A stretch of 64,000 nucleotides of DNA from Bacillus sp. AFS037270 (GCF_002585305.1 NZ_NUNF01000016.1:62001-126000), one strand, 5' to 3'. Counted from the stretch's first letter, positions 16,129-24,879 are shown. The notes: a model not told the origin generated them from the letters alone. Made by a program: numbers and translations.

Positions 16129-17589
16129 ATGTCTAGCCAAATCAAAACAGATATTCTTCAGGGAGATCTTTATATAAATGGAGAATGGGTAACTGCGCCC
16201 GACCAATCGTATTTTAATAGTTTAAATCCTGCAACAGGTGAACTTGTTGGCATATGTGCGGCTGCTACAACAGAACAAGTGGATGATGCTGTCGAAATAG
16301 CGAATGATGCCTATTTAAAATGGAAGAACACCCCCATTCCAGAACGAGCGGCATATTTAACGAAAGCAGCTCAATTGTTTGAAAAGCGAAAAGACGAACT
16401 TGCTCGTGTCATGACAATGGAGATGGGCAAAGTACTGTCTGAGTCTATAGGTGAAGCAGGAGTCGTCATCGCAACTGCTCAGTACATGGCCGGTGAGGGA
16501 CGACGCCTCTTTGGAGAAATAGTCCCTGCAGGTTTTCAGGACCGCAACGTAACAATGGTTCGTGAACCTCTTGGAGTTGTCGCGTGCATTACTCCTTGGA
16601 ATTTTCCGGTTGCGCTTGCTTCCTACAAAATCTTTTCCGCCCTGATTGCTGGGAATACTGTCGTATGGAAGCCTGCCTCAGAGGTTGCCTTATCGGCAAA
16701 GATTTTTGTGGAAGTCTTGGATGAAGCTGGATTTCCTGCGGGGGTTGTTAACTTAATTACAGGTTCGGGAAGAATTGTGGGACAAAGACTTGCAGAGCAT
16801 CCGGATGTGAAAGTTATTTCGTTTACGGGTTCAACTGAAGTCGGACAACAGCTGTGTGAAATGAGCAGTAAAACGTTAAAACGTATTTCATTGGAGCTCG
16901 GAGGAAAAAACGCCGTGATTGTCTTGAAGGATGCCGACTTGGGAAAAGCGGCAGACGGAATTGTGAAATCAGCGTTTACGACAACTGGCCAGCGCTGTAC
17001 AGCAGCAAGCAGGGTAATCGTGGAGCGTCCGGTAAAGGAATTGCTTTTACAAAAAGTAGTGGAATTAACAAAGTCTATGAAAATAGGAAATGGTCTTGAA
17101 GAAGGGATACAAGTGGGCCCACTCGTAAATGAAGACCAGCTTCATATAGTTGAACAATATGTGAAAAAAGCGATCGAAGAAGGCGGGAAAATTGTATCAG
17201 GCGGTCAGCGTGTCAATGAATTGGGAGGTTATTATTATGAACCCACCATCATTGAAAATGTCAAACCGGAGGATACCATTGCACAGGAAGAAATATTTGG
17301 CCCTGTTCTTGCCATCATTGAAGTGGATTCATATGAAGAAGCCATAAGAGTAAATAACGGGACCATTTATGGGTTGTCGACTTCTATTTATACTCAAAGT
17401 CTGCACTTTGCAAACCGTGCTGCCAAGGAAGCGGTAAGCGGACTTGTCTATATTAATAACGGCACATCCAATGCTGAGATGGGCGTGGCATTTGGAGGAA
17501 TGAAAATGTCCGGAAACGGTCACCGTGAAGTATCCCATCATGTATTTGATGTCATGACAGAGTGGAAGTCGATTTATATAAATTATTAA
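16129..17589 (+). CDS. gabD: Aldehyde dehydrogenase, probable succinate-semialdehyde dehydrogenase
   Basis: 486 aa. NAD(P)-dependent aldehyde dehydrogenase with catalytic Cys290 in 'TTTGQRCTAAS', general base Glu256 in 'SLELGGKN' and the 'PWNFPVALASYKIFSALIAG' cofactor region. Placed directly after gabT it most likely oxidises succinate semialdehyde to succinate, which enters the TCA cycle. Sequence alone does not exclude 2-oxoglutarate-semialdehyde or glutarate-semialdehyde dehydrogenase. ATG 16129 has AAAGGAGGT 8 nt upstream, a near-perfect site, so expression may be high. Confidence 0.85.
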   Translation: MSSQIKTDILQGDLYINGEWVTAPDQSYFNSLNPATGELVGICAAATTEQVDDAVEIANDAYLKWKNTPIPERAAYLTKAAQLFEKRKDELARVMTMEMGKVLSESIGEAGVVIATAQYMAGEGRRLFGEIVPAGFQDRNVTMVREPLGVVACITPWNFPVALASYKIFSALIAGNTVVWKPASEVALSAKIFVEVLDEAGFPAGVVNLITGSGRIVGQRLAEHPDVKVISFTGSTEVGQQLCEMSSKTLKRISLELGGKNAVIVLKDADLGKAADGIVKSAFTTTGQRCTAASRVIVERPVKELLLQKVVELTKSMKIGNGLEEGIQVGPLVNEDQLHIVEQYVKKAIEEGGKIVSGGQRVNELGGYYYEPTIIENVKPEDTIAQEEIFGPVLAIIEVDSYEEAIRVNNGTIYGLSTSIYTQSLHFANRAAKEAVSGLVYINNGTSNAEMGVAFGGMKMSGNGHREVSHHVFDVMTEWKSIYINY

Positions 17590-17657
17590 TTTTCAAAACG
17601 GACAGGGAAGTTCAGGGAGACTATATTAATAACTTCATATATCCGAGGGGGGAGAAT

Positions 17658-19178
17658 ATGAAAGAACATCGTATCGGTATCGCATTCTTTTACCATGAAT
17701 CCCACAGTTTTAGCCCAATAAAGACTGAAATCGAACAGTTTCGCCATGAAGGCTACTTTATTGGCAATGAAATTTATGATGCCTATACGGGCACGAAAAC
17801 GGAAGTGGGCGGGTTTTTGGATGTATTGGAACAAGAAAAGGATGTCGAAATTGTACCTCTAGTGTGTGCGGCTGCGATTCCCTCCGGGGTCGTATCAATC
17901 GAAGCGTACTCGATTATCGAAAAACAAATGCTCGAGTCCATCCAACAGGCGGGAAGGCTAGACGGTTTATTGCTGGCATTGCATGGAGCAATGGTTGTGG
18001 AAGATCTCTTTGATCCGGAAGAGCATTTACTGGGTAAAATTCGGGAGTTTCTTGGACCGCGGATCCCGATTGCTACAACACTAGATATGCATGCCAATTT
18101 AAGTGGAAAAATGATTCATTACACACCACTACATTTTGGCTTTAAAACCTATCCCCATGTTGATATGTATGACCAAGGCGTTCATGCAGCAAAGGCTTTA
18201 ATGAAGCAATTAAAGGAAGGGGTAAATTATTATGCTTCTTTTGAAAAATTGCCAATGATGCCCCCTTCTATCAATATGAGAACTTCAGAAGGGCCGATGC
18301 ACAAAATGATCGAGTGGGCAAAACTTGCCGAACAGGAAGCAGGAATTGAAAATGTATCCGTATTTGGCGGCTTTCCTTATTCGGACATCCCCATGGTCGG
18401 TGCAAGTGTACTAGTTGTTTCGCTTGATCCGAAAAAAGGAGAAGAGACAGCCAAAAGCATGGCTTCCTTGTTCTGGAGTGTCAAAGAAGAATTTATCATC
18501 GATTTACCCAGTGTAAAGGAAGGGCTGGAATTGGCGCTATCTATTGAAGACGATCGTCCAGTCGTTCTGGCAGATATATCAGATAATCCTTTAAGCTGCG
18601 GGAGCGGCGATACAACAGAGCTTCTTCGGGAAATGGTAATGCTCGATATGCCGGACACATTGTTCGGAGGCCTCTACGATCCCAAATCGATCGAGCTTTG
18701 TCGTAACGCGGGAGTAGGAAAAAAGGTATGGTTGTCCCTTGGAGGGAAAGTGTCTCCTGAATTTGGAGAACCCGTTCAAGTGGAAGCAACGGTAATGGCT
18801 CTATCAGACGGAATATTTCAAAATACAGGCCCCTTCAATCAGCATTTAAAAGTTGATTTAAAGGGAGCGGCACACATCCGTGTTGGTCAGATGGATATCC
18901 TTCTGATTGGCAGGCCGATGTCAGCGAATGATCCTGTGATGTTTCGTCATATCGGGCTTGAGCCATCGACGAAGAAAATTCTCGCGCTCAAGGCTAAAAA
19001 TCATTTTCGTGCAGCATTTGAACCAATTGTAGGCCGGATCATTTATGTGGATGCGCCCGGTGTTGCTTCCAATTGTTTATCAACATTTACGTATCGTAAC
19101 ATTCCTAAGTCAATTTGGCCGCTGGATGATATCGAATATGAAGTGGAACGGAGGGGGAAAGAACGATGGAAACAATGA
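17658..19178 (+). CDS. M81 (MlrC)-family metallohydrolase, candidate deacetylase of the lysine pathway
   Basis: 506 aa, complete. N-terminal DUF1485-type domain with 'FYHESHSFSP', 'LALHGAMVVED' and the metal-site motif 'TLDMHANLSG' (Asp143, His145) plus 'TYPHVDMYD' (His167). The C-terminal MlrC domain has 'DNPLSCGSGDTTELL'. Characterised relatives include microcystinase C and other zinc amidohydrolases. No YodQ-type M20 deacetylase is present in this island, although the acetylated route needs an amide cleavage, so this enzyme may remove the acetyl group (inference). ATG 17658 follows AGGGGGGAGA; the frame open from 17562 overlaps the previous gene and has no site. The end overlaps the GNAT gene by 13 nt. 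Confidence 0.82.
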   Translation: MKEHRIGIAFFYHESHSFSPIKTEIEQFRHEGYFIGNEIYDAYTGTKTEVGGFLDVLEQEKDVEIVPLVCAAAIPSGVVSIEAYSIIEKQMLESIQQAGRLDGLLLALHGAMVVEDLFDPEEHLLGKIREFLGPRIPIATTLDMHANLSGKMIHYTPLHFGFKTYPHVDMYDQGVHAAKALMKQLKEGVNYYASFEKLPMMPPSINMRTSEGPMHKMIEWAKLAEQEAGIENVSVFGGFPYSDIPMVGASVLVVSLDPKKGEETAKSMASLFWSVKEEFIIDLPSVKEGLELALSIEDDRPVVLADISDNPLSCGSGDTTELLREMVMLDMPDTLFGGLYDPKSIELCRNAGVGKKVWLSLGGKVSPEFGEPVQVEATVMALSDGIFQNTGPFNQHLKVDLKGAAHIRVGQMDILLIGRPMSANDPVMFRHIGLEPSTKKILALKAKNHFRAAFEPIVGRIIYVDAPGVASNCLSTFTYRNIPKSIWPLDDIEYEVERRGKERWKQ

Positions 19179-19645
19179 AAAAAACCTATTATATCGAAGT
19201 ACCGGCTGCATTGAAGCCGGACCAGCTGACAATGATGATGGAGCTTGAGAAAGATGCATTTCCGGGATTTGGGGCAGTAGATGAACAAACACTTGTCCCG
19301 CTTACACGTTATGGGAAACTCATTCAATATCGGCAGGAAAGTGATCCAAGACCGATTGCGATTTGCGAAGTGATGAGAGCTTACCACGATATTCATAAAG
19401 CCTACATTTTTGGATTCTATGTCCGCTCTGATCAGCAAGGAAAAGGCATAGGGAAATTATTTTTACAGGAGATTTATCCAATTTTGAAGCAAGATGGATT
19501 TCAAAAAGTATGCTTAACGGTCAACGTGGAAAATAAGTCAGCTGTTAAGCTATATGAAAAAATGGGATTTGCTATAAAAGAGACGAGATTCGATGAATTT
19601 GGAGAAGGCGAAAATCGCTACTATATGGAATACTCCATTTCTTAA
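19166..19645 (+). CDS. GNAT acetyltransferase, candidate beta-lysine N-acetyltransferase
   Basis: 159 aa, one GNAT domain with the acetyl-CoA loop 'VRSDQQGKGIGKLFL' and the end motif 'NKSAVKLYEKMGF'. It lies between the M81 enzyme and kamA, the slot of yodP in B. subtilis, whose product acetylates beta-lysine. YodP/AblB proteins are about 270-290 aa, so this one is shorter and from another GNAT subgroup; function is inferred from context only. ATG 19166 follows GGAGGGGG at 8 nt and overlaps the M81 gene end, so the two are coupled. Confidence 0.75.
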   Translation: METMKKTYYIEVPAALKPDQLTMMMELEKDAFPGFGAVDEQTLVPLTRYGKLIQYRQESDPRPIAICEVMRAYHDIHKAYIFGFYVRSDQQGKGIGKLFLQEIYPILKQDGFQKVCLTVNVENKSAVKLYEKMGFAIKETRFDEFGEGENRYYMEYSIS

Positions 19646-19705
19646 TAATCAGAGAATTCATTAAAGGGGTCATAAAAAATCAACCAATTTAGGGGGAGTT
19701 TAATA

Positions 19706-21115
19706 ATGAGAAACACTTTATTCAAACCGAAAAGACATTGGAAAGAAATCGAGCTTTGGAAGGATGTAACCGATGAGCAATGGAACGATTGGGTTTGGCA
19801 GCTGACGAATACAATCAAAAATTTAGAAGATTTAAAGAAAGTCGTTAACTTAACACCTGAGGAAGAGGAAGGCGTTAAAATCTCAACGAAAACAATTCCA
19901 TTAAATATCACGCCATATTATGCATCACTTATGGATCAGGATGATTCAAGATGTCCGGTTAGAATGCAGTCTGTGCCGATTTCTCAGGAATTGCATAAAA
20001 CAAAATATGATTTAGAAGATCCCCTTCACGAAGATGAGGATTCACCAGTACCAGGGTTAACCCATCGTTATCCTGATCGCGTGCTGTTCTTGGTAACAAA
20101 TCAATGCTCCATGTACTGCCGTTACTGTACCAGAAGACGTTTTTCCGGACAAATTGGAATGGGCGTACCAAAGAAACAGTTAGACACAGCGATAAATTAT
20201 ATTGCATCAAATCCGCAAATCAGAGATGTGTTAATTTCCGGAGGAGACGGTCTCCTTATCAATGACAATATTTTAGAATATATATTAAAAAATTTACGTG
20301 AGGTTCCGCATGTTGAAATTATTCGCATCGGTACACGGGCACCTGTCGTGTTCCCGCAGCGAATTACCGAAAATCTTTGTAATATCTTGAAAAAGTATCA
20401 TCCAGTTTGGCTAAATACACATTTCAATACATCCATAGAAATTACAGAAGAATCGAAGCGCGCTTGTGAAATGCTTGCAAACGCTGGTGTTCCGGTTGGT
20501 AACCAGGCGGTTATTTTAGCAGGGATCAATGACAGTGTTCCAATTATGAAACAGCTTATGCATGATCTTGTTAAAATTCGTGTTCGTCCATATTACATTT
20601 ACCAATGCGATTTATCAGAGGGGATTGGCCATTTCCGTGCTCCAATCAGTAAAGGATTGGAAATCATGGAAGGACTTCGCGGCCATACATCGGGTTATGC
20701 CGTTCCGACATTTATCGTTGATGCCCCTGGAGGAGGCGGTAAAATTCCATTGCAGCCGAACTACATTATTTCTCAAAGCTCCAATAAAGTCGTATTACGA
20801 AACTTTGAAGGTGTCATTACCTCTTATCCTGAACCGCTAAACTATGTGGCAGGCAGTGCAGAAGATTATTATAAAAAGGTTTATCCTGAAGTATTTGAAA
20901 AGTTTGAAAGCAATGGTGTTCTGTCGCTTATTGATGATACGAAATTTAACTTGACCCCAGAAGGTTTGAAGCGTTTAGACCGCCGTAAAACGTACCGGGA
21001 AAATCCTGAGCATAGCTCTTTAAAGGATAAACGCGATAAACGTGACGAGTTAAAAGAGAAAAAGTTCCAGGCGCAAATGAGCAAGTACGAAATGGTGGGA
21101 GCAAAGGAGGAATAA
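19706..21115 (+). CDS. kamA: L-lysine 2,3-aminomutase
   Basis: 469 aa. Radical-SAM, PLP-dependent enzyme converting L-lysine to L-beta-lysine, the first step of this catabolic route. Cys134, Cys138 and Cys141 ('CSMYCRYC') bind the 4Fe-4S cluster; Lys346 in 'GGGGKIPLQ' should hold PLP. 'YYIYQCDLSEGIGHFR' is the substrate/PLP region. Length agrees with B. subtilis KamA (YodO). ATG 19706 follows AGGGGGAG. 60 bp separate it from the GNAT gene without a terminator. In B. thuringiensis the kam locus is reported to depend on sigma-54 and sigma-K; no sigma-54 box was seen directly before this gene. Confidence 0.95.
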   Translation: MRNTLFKPKRHWKEIELWKDVTDEQWNDWVWQLTNTIKNLEDLKKVVNLTPEEEEGVKISTKTIPLNITPYYASLMDQDDSRCPVRMQSVPISQELHKTKYDLEDPLHEDEDSPVPGLTHRYPDRVLFLVTNQCSMYCRYCTRRRFSGQIGMGVPKKQLDTAINYIASNPQIRDVLISGGDGLLINDNILEYILKNLREVPHVEIIRIGTRAPVVFPQRITENLCNILKKYHPVWLNTHFNTSIEITEESKRACEMLANAGVPVGNQAVILAGINDSVPIMKQLMHDLVKIRVRPYYIYQCDLSEGIGHFRAPISKGLEIMEGLRGHTSGYAVPTFIVDAPGGGGKIPLQPNYIISQSSNKVVLRNFEGVITSYPEPLNYVAGSAEDYYKKVYPEVFEKFESNGVLSLIDDTKFNLTPEGLKRLDRRKTYRENPEHSSLKDKRDKRDELKEKKFQAQMSKYEMVGAKEE

Positions 21116-21117
21116 AG

Positions 21118-21396
21118 TTGATTTGTCAATGGTGCGAATCCGAAACAGTACGTGAAACGAGCAACACAGTGTATTGGGAACTTCCCGATGGAACAAAAGT
21201 AATTGAAATTCAGGGCACACCGTCCATTCTATGCCTGGAATGTGGAATGAACTATCAATCAGATACGACGGTAAAAGAAATTGAGGATCAGCTATATTTG
21301 ATTGATTCTTCCAAGCTTGAAAAAAGTATGAAGTATGAAACCCTAATGGCTGCTCCGCGCTTATTGAAGCGAAACTACTTTGATTTTTCCAAATAA
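21118..21396 (+). CDS. yokU: YokU-family small zinc-ribbon protein
   Basis: 92 aa. Two CxxC pairs, 'CQWC' at residues 3-6 and 'CLEC' near 40, form a YgiT-type zinc ribbon. YokU-family genes follow kamA in Bacillus; the function is unknown and could be a helper or regulator of KamA expression (inference). It starts with TTG 21118 behind AAAGGAGGAATAAAG, only 2 bp after the kamA stop, so it is translated with kamA. Confidence 0.8.
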   Translation: MICQWCESETVRETSNTVYWELPDGTKVIEIQGTPSILCLECGMNYQSDTTVKEIEDQLYLIDSSKLEKSMKYETLMAAPRLLKRNYFDFSK

Positions 21397-21449
21397 ATAG
21401 CGAGCCGTCTCCCGTTTTTCGATAACACCAGCAATGAACTTTTATTCTT

Positions 21450-21496
21450 ATGGACAATTTATCCCTGTTATCTTCAAGAAAGGATAAATTGTCCAT
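21450..21496. promoter_or_regulatory. Perfect 15-bp inverted repeat before the permease gene
   Basis: ATGGACAATTTATCC (21450-21464) and GGATAAATTGTCCAT (21482-21496) are exact complements with a 17-nt loop. No T-run follows, so it is not a standard terminator. It sits 70 bp upstream of the permease start and could be an RNA stem or a regulator site. Confidence 0.6.
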
Positions 21497-21565
21497 ACAA
21501 TCTGCAATAATAGATTCTTATAGTTAGATAGATTCTTAGTGTTTAAAATGGAAGGGAGACAAGAC

Positions 21566-23053
21566 ATGGAAGCAATCAAAAGCTATACAAATAAAAATCA
21601 GAAAAATCAAAATAATATAGAGGGCGAACAGCAAATTAAACGCAATTTAAAGGCACGTCACCTGACGATGATTGCTATTGGAGGATCAATCGGGACAGGG
21701 TTATTTTTAGCAACAGGGGCGTCCATTCAAACGGCTGGACCAGGTGGCGCGCTAATTGCGTATGGAGCTATTGGCATCATGGTCTACTTTTTGATGACAA
21801 GTCTCGGAGAAATGGCTACGTTAATACCGGTTTCGGGATCTTTTTCAACATATGCCAGCCGTTTTGTTGATCCGGCATTTGGTTTTGCGCTTGGTTGGAA
21901 CTATTGGTTTAACTGGGCCGTTACACTTGCGGTTGAAATAGTTGCATCCGCTATTATAATGAAGTTTTGGTTTCCGGATGTACCGAGCATCCTATGGAGT
22001 GCACTTTTTTTAGGATTAATATTTTTATTGAATGCGTTGTCGGTTAAAAGTTACGGAGAATCCGAGTATTGGTTCTCCTTGATAAAAGTAGTGACAATCA
22101 TTGTTTTCATTGGAGTCGGTTTGCTCACCATTTTCGGTATTCTGGGCGGGCAGTTTATCGGGTTTAAAAACTTTACTTTAGGCGATGCTCCGGTTCATGG
22201 TGGTCTTTTATCCATTTTAAGTATTTTTTTCATCGCAGGTTTTTCTTTCCAAGGCACGGAACTTGTCGGGATTGCTGCAGGAGAAAGTGAAGAGCCGGAG
22301 AAAAACGTACCAAAGGCGATTCGACAAGTATTCTGGCGTATTCTTTTGTTCTATATTATCGCGATTGCTGTCATTGGCCTTATTATTCCTTATACAAGCC
22401 CTAATCTGTTGGGCAGGGATGTCGATAGTATCGCTGTCAGCCCTTTTACCCTTGTATTTGAGAAAGTGGGCATTGCATTTGCGGCATCGGTGATGAATAC
22501 GGTCATTTTGACATCGGTCTTATCGGCAGGGACTTCTGGTTTATATGCATCGACTCGAATGCTTTGGTCGATGGCAAAGGACGGACAGGCACCAAAATTT
22601 TTACAAAGAGTAAATAATCGCGGGATTCCAATGAATGCCCTTGTCACAACGACCATTATCGGAGGCTTGGCCTTTTTAAGTTCCATTTTTGGAGATCAAG
22701 TGTATACATGGTTATTAAATGCATCCGGTTTAACTGGATTTATTGCATGGATTGGAATTGCTGTCAGCCACTACCGTTTTAGAAAAGCATATATCGCCCA
22801 GGGCAAGGATATAAATGATTTGAAATTCAGAGCCAAATGGTTCCCATTCGGTCCGATTCTCGCTTTTGCCATTTGTGTCTTTGTCATTTTTGGCCAAAAT
22901 TATCAAGCTTTTATAACTAGTGAGATTGATTGGTATGGAGTAGCCGTGTCTTATATTGGTTTACCGATCTTCTTGGCAGTATGGCTCGGGTATAAAGTAA
23001 TCCATAAAACGAAGATCGTTCCACTAAAGGAATGTTCTTTTGAAGAGAAGTAG
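21566..23053 (+). CDS. Amino-acid permease of the APC family, LysP-like
   Basis: 495 aa with about twelve transmembrane helices. The N-terminal 'ARHLTMIAIGGSIGTGLFLATG' signature and 'FFIAGFSFQGTELVGIAAGE' in the middle are typical of the lysine-specific permease branch of the APC superfamily. At the end of a lysine-degradation island it probably imports lysine. ATG 21566 has AAGGGAG 7 nt upstream; starts at 21539 (GTG) and 21548 have none. A perfect inverted repeat precedes it, so it may be regulated separately from kamA-yokU. Confidence 0.85.
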   Translation: MEAIKSYTNKNQKNQNNIEGEQQIKRNLKARHLTMIAIGGSIGTGLFLATGASIQTAGPGGALIAYGAIGIMVYFLMTSLGEMATLIPVSGSFSTYASRFVDPAFGFALGWNYWFNWAVTLAVEIVASAIIMKFWFPDVPSILWSALFLGLIFLLNALSVKSYGESEYWFSLIKVVTIIVFIGVGLLTIFGILGGQFIGFKNFTLGDAPVHGGLLSILSIFFIAGFSFQGTELVGIAAGESEEPEKNVPKAIRQVFWRILLFYIIAIAVIGLIIPYTSPNLLGRDVDSIAVSPFTLVFEKVGIAFAASVMNTVILTSVLSAGTSGLYASTRMLWSMAKDGQAPKFLQRVNNRGIPMNALVTTTIIGGLAFLSSIFGDQVYTWLLNASGLTGFIAWIGIAVSHYRFRKAYIAQGKDINDLKFRAKWFPFGPILAFAICVFVIFGQNYQAFITSEIDWYGVAVSYIGLPIFLAVWLGYKVIHKTKIVPLKECSFEEK

Positions 23054-23229
23054 TCATAATAGAGATGCGTTATTCGTTTCACTCCGCAACTAATTATAGG
23101 CCTAGCTTTATTTTAGGCGGTAGTAGAATAGAAACTTCTATCCAAGAAGGGGAGAGTAGAGGTTGAGGGAAAACGGTCTAAAAAACGATCAAAAGACTGC
23201 CGATACCCCTTGATGTTACTCAAAATTAT
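23054..23229. other. Intergenic region without recognised features
   Basis: No convincing frame or hairpin terminator was seen between the permease and the tRNA-Sec-like gene. A short readable stretch on the plus strand (about 23140-23240) has no start and no recognised family. Confidence 0.4.
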
Positions 23230-23327
23230 GGAGCTGATTTGACCACTGGTGTCCTCGACAGTCTTCAAAACTGCTTTGAGACCTGCGTGCCAGGTCTGGT
23301 AGGTTCGATTCCCACGCAGTCCCGCCA
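23230..23327 (+). tRNA. selC: Selenocysteine-tRNA-like gene, probably decayed
   Basis: 98 nt ending in an encoded GCCA. The anticodon loop CTTCAAA gives UCA (23265-23267). The variable arm has a 7-bp stem, AGACCTG/CAGGTCT, and the D-region holds ACTGGTGTCC; the size and long arm are specific to tRNA-Sec. However, 5' GGAGCTGA against 3' GCAGTCCC leaves an A-C and an A-G mismatch plus a G-U pair in the 8-bp acceptor stem. The T stem GTAGG/CCCAC has an A-C mismatch, and the D stem pairs poorly. No selA, selB or selD lies in the window. It may be a pseudo-tRNA left from a lost selenocysteine system. Confidence 0.65.
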
Positions 23328-23579
23328 ATAAGTCATACAGCTGCAAGGGATTATGAGAGTTTTAGCCTTTGCATTGCATTATACTTACATAGGGACTTCC
23401 CGTTCAGTTTTCTGCCAGTTTCACGAAAGAGTGTTTGAAACTCAAGTGCAAAACTGGTTGTGGAAGGAGTTGTCGCCCTCTATTTGAATTAAAAAAAAGT
23501 AATTATATTCCGAAAACATGTACAATGGATTAACTTCTATATATAATAGCTTTAGCATAAAAAAATAGATTTCATAAAC
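23328..23579. other. Non-coding region before the cobalamin riboswitch
   Basis: No supported gene. A 43-codon frame from ATG 23355 matches nothing known. TATAAT at 23542-23547 is a likely -10 box for the riboswitch transcript, with only a weak -35 about 17 bp upstream. Confidence 0.45.
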
Positions 23580-23775
23580 AGGTGCTAAAATCGTTAAAGA
23601 TTATTTTAGCTTAATAGGGAAGTTGGTTGAAAGCCAACGCGGTCCCGCCACTGTAAATGGGAGTATCCTATATTTGCCACTGTCGTAAGATGGGAAGGTA
23701 TAGGAAGCGATGATCATGAGCCAGGAGACCTGCCTGTTTAATAAAGCCAAAAACCTACGAGGATAGGAATGTGTG
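23580..23775 (+). promoter_or_regulatory. Cobalamin (B12) riboswitch
   Basis: The aptamer hallmarks appear in order: an AAGCCAACGCGGTCCCGCCACTGTAA-like core (read at 23631-23655), a second GCCACTG near 23677, and the B12 box GAGCCAGGAGACCTGCC (23718-23734). It is followed by an intrinsic terminator and then the cobalamin uptake operon, so adenosylcobalamin would switch the operon off. Confidence 0.93.
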
Positions 23776-23819
23776 GCATGCTGGACTCTTTACGTTTCGT
23801 ATTAGAATCTATTCATACC

Positions 23820-23852
23820 AACATCTCCATGTCTTAATGGAGATGTTTTTTG
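23820..23852 (+). terminator. Expression-platform terminator of the B12 riboswitch
   Basis: AACATCTCCAT and ATGGAGATGTT pair around GTCTTA and are followed by TTTTTG. It lies about 70 nt before the btuF start codon. Confidence 0.88.
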
Positions 23853-23919
23853 TTTTCCAGCTATTTTTGGCAAGATTTATTTTCATTATGTTGCAAAATC
23901 AAAATCAGGGGGAAAAAAG

Positions 23920-24879
23920 ATGAAGAAATGGTATTCACTATTGTTGGTTGTTTTATTAACAATAGGCTTGTTGGCAGGTTGTGCTGGAACAACGAAACCG
24001 AATGAGGAAGGAAATCAAGCGAAAACAGAAAATACAACAGCGGCCTTTCCAGTGACCATTAAGGATGCTTTAGGGAACAAGGTTGTGATGAAGCAAAAGC
24101 CTGAGAAAATTGTGTCACTAATGCCAAGCAATACGGAAATTGCCTATGCATTAGGCTTAGGAAAGGAAATTGTGGGAGTCTCGGATTATGATAATTATCC
24201 AAAAGATACTCTAAAAAAAGAAAAAATTGGCGGACAGCAATTTAATACAGAGAAAATCATTGGATTAAAACCAAACCTAGTTTTGGCGCATGCCTCATCT
24301 GCTTCGATCGCGAAGGATGCACTTCAGCAGATACGCGATGCAGGTATTCCGGTTCTGGTTATCGCAAATGCGCAAAACTTTGAACAAGTATATAGCTCTA
24401 TTGAAATGATTGGTAAAGCAACCGGAGAAACAAAAAAAGCGGATGAAATCGTAAAAGGCATGAAGGATAAATTGGCGGCGATTAAGGCAAAGGCAGCATC
24501 CATAAAGGAAAAGAAAAAAGTGTATATGGAAGTATCTCCTGCACCCGATATTTATACTACAGGAAAAAATACGTTTATGGACGAAATGCTTACAACCATT
24601 CATGCTAACAATGTCGTAAACGATCAACAAGGTTGGATTAAGGTTGATCAGGAAGCGATTATTCAAAAAAATCCTGATGTCATCATCACTACATATGGAT
24701 ATTATGTAAAGAATACTGCCCAACAAGTGTTATCAAGAAAAGGCTGGGAGAATGTGAACGCTGTAAAAAATAAACAAGTAATTGATATTAATTCAGATCT
24801 TGTCGACCGCCCAGGCCCAAGGGTCGTTGAAGGAGTAGAGGAGCTTGCTAAGGAAATCTATCCGGACGTTTTTAAATAA
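23920..24879 (+). CDS. btuF: Cobalamin ABC transporter substrate-binding lipoprotein
   Basis: 319 aa. Signal peptide of about 20 residues ends in lipobox 'LLAGC' (Cys21). The BtuF/FecB-type periplasmic-binding fold shows 'KIVSLMPSNTEIAYALGLG' and 'GVSDYDNYP', typical of the corrinoid binders (YvrC in B. subtilis). It catches corrinoids outside the membrane for BtuC and BtuD, encoded next. It is the first gene behind the B12 riboswitch and starts behind AGGGGGAAAAAAG. The btuC start overlaps its end by 35 nt. Confidence 0.92.
   Translation: MKKWYSLLLVVLLTIGLLAGCAGTTKPNEEGNQAKTENTTAAFPVTIKDALGNKVVMKQKPEKIVSLMPSNTEIAYALGLGKEIVGVSDYDNYPKDTLKKEKIGGQQFNTEKIIGLKPNLVLAHASSASIAKDALQQIRDAGIPVLVIANAQNFEQVYSSIEMIGKATGETKKADEIVKGMKDKLAAIKAKAASIKEKKKVYMEVSPAPDIYTTGKNTFMDEMLTTIHANNVVNDQQGWIKVDQEAIIQKNPDVIITTYGYYVKNTAQQVLSRKGWENVNAVKNKQVIDINSDLVDRPGPRVVEGVEELAKEIYPDVFK

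Noticed and set aside
23355..23485. Short open frame downstream of the tRNA-Sec-like gene
   Set aside because: 43 codons, poor start context and no recognisable family; also no SECIS-like element next to a UGA.
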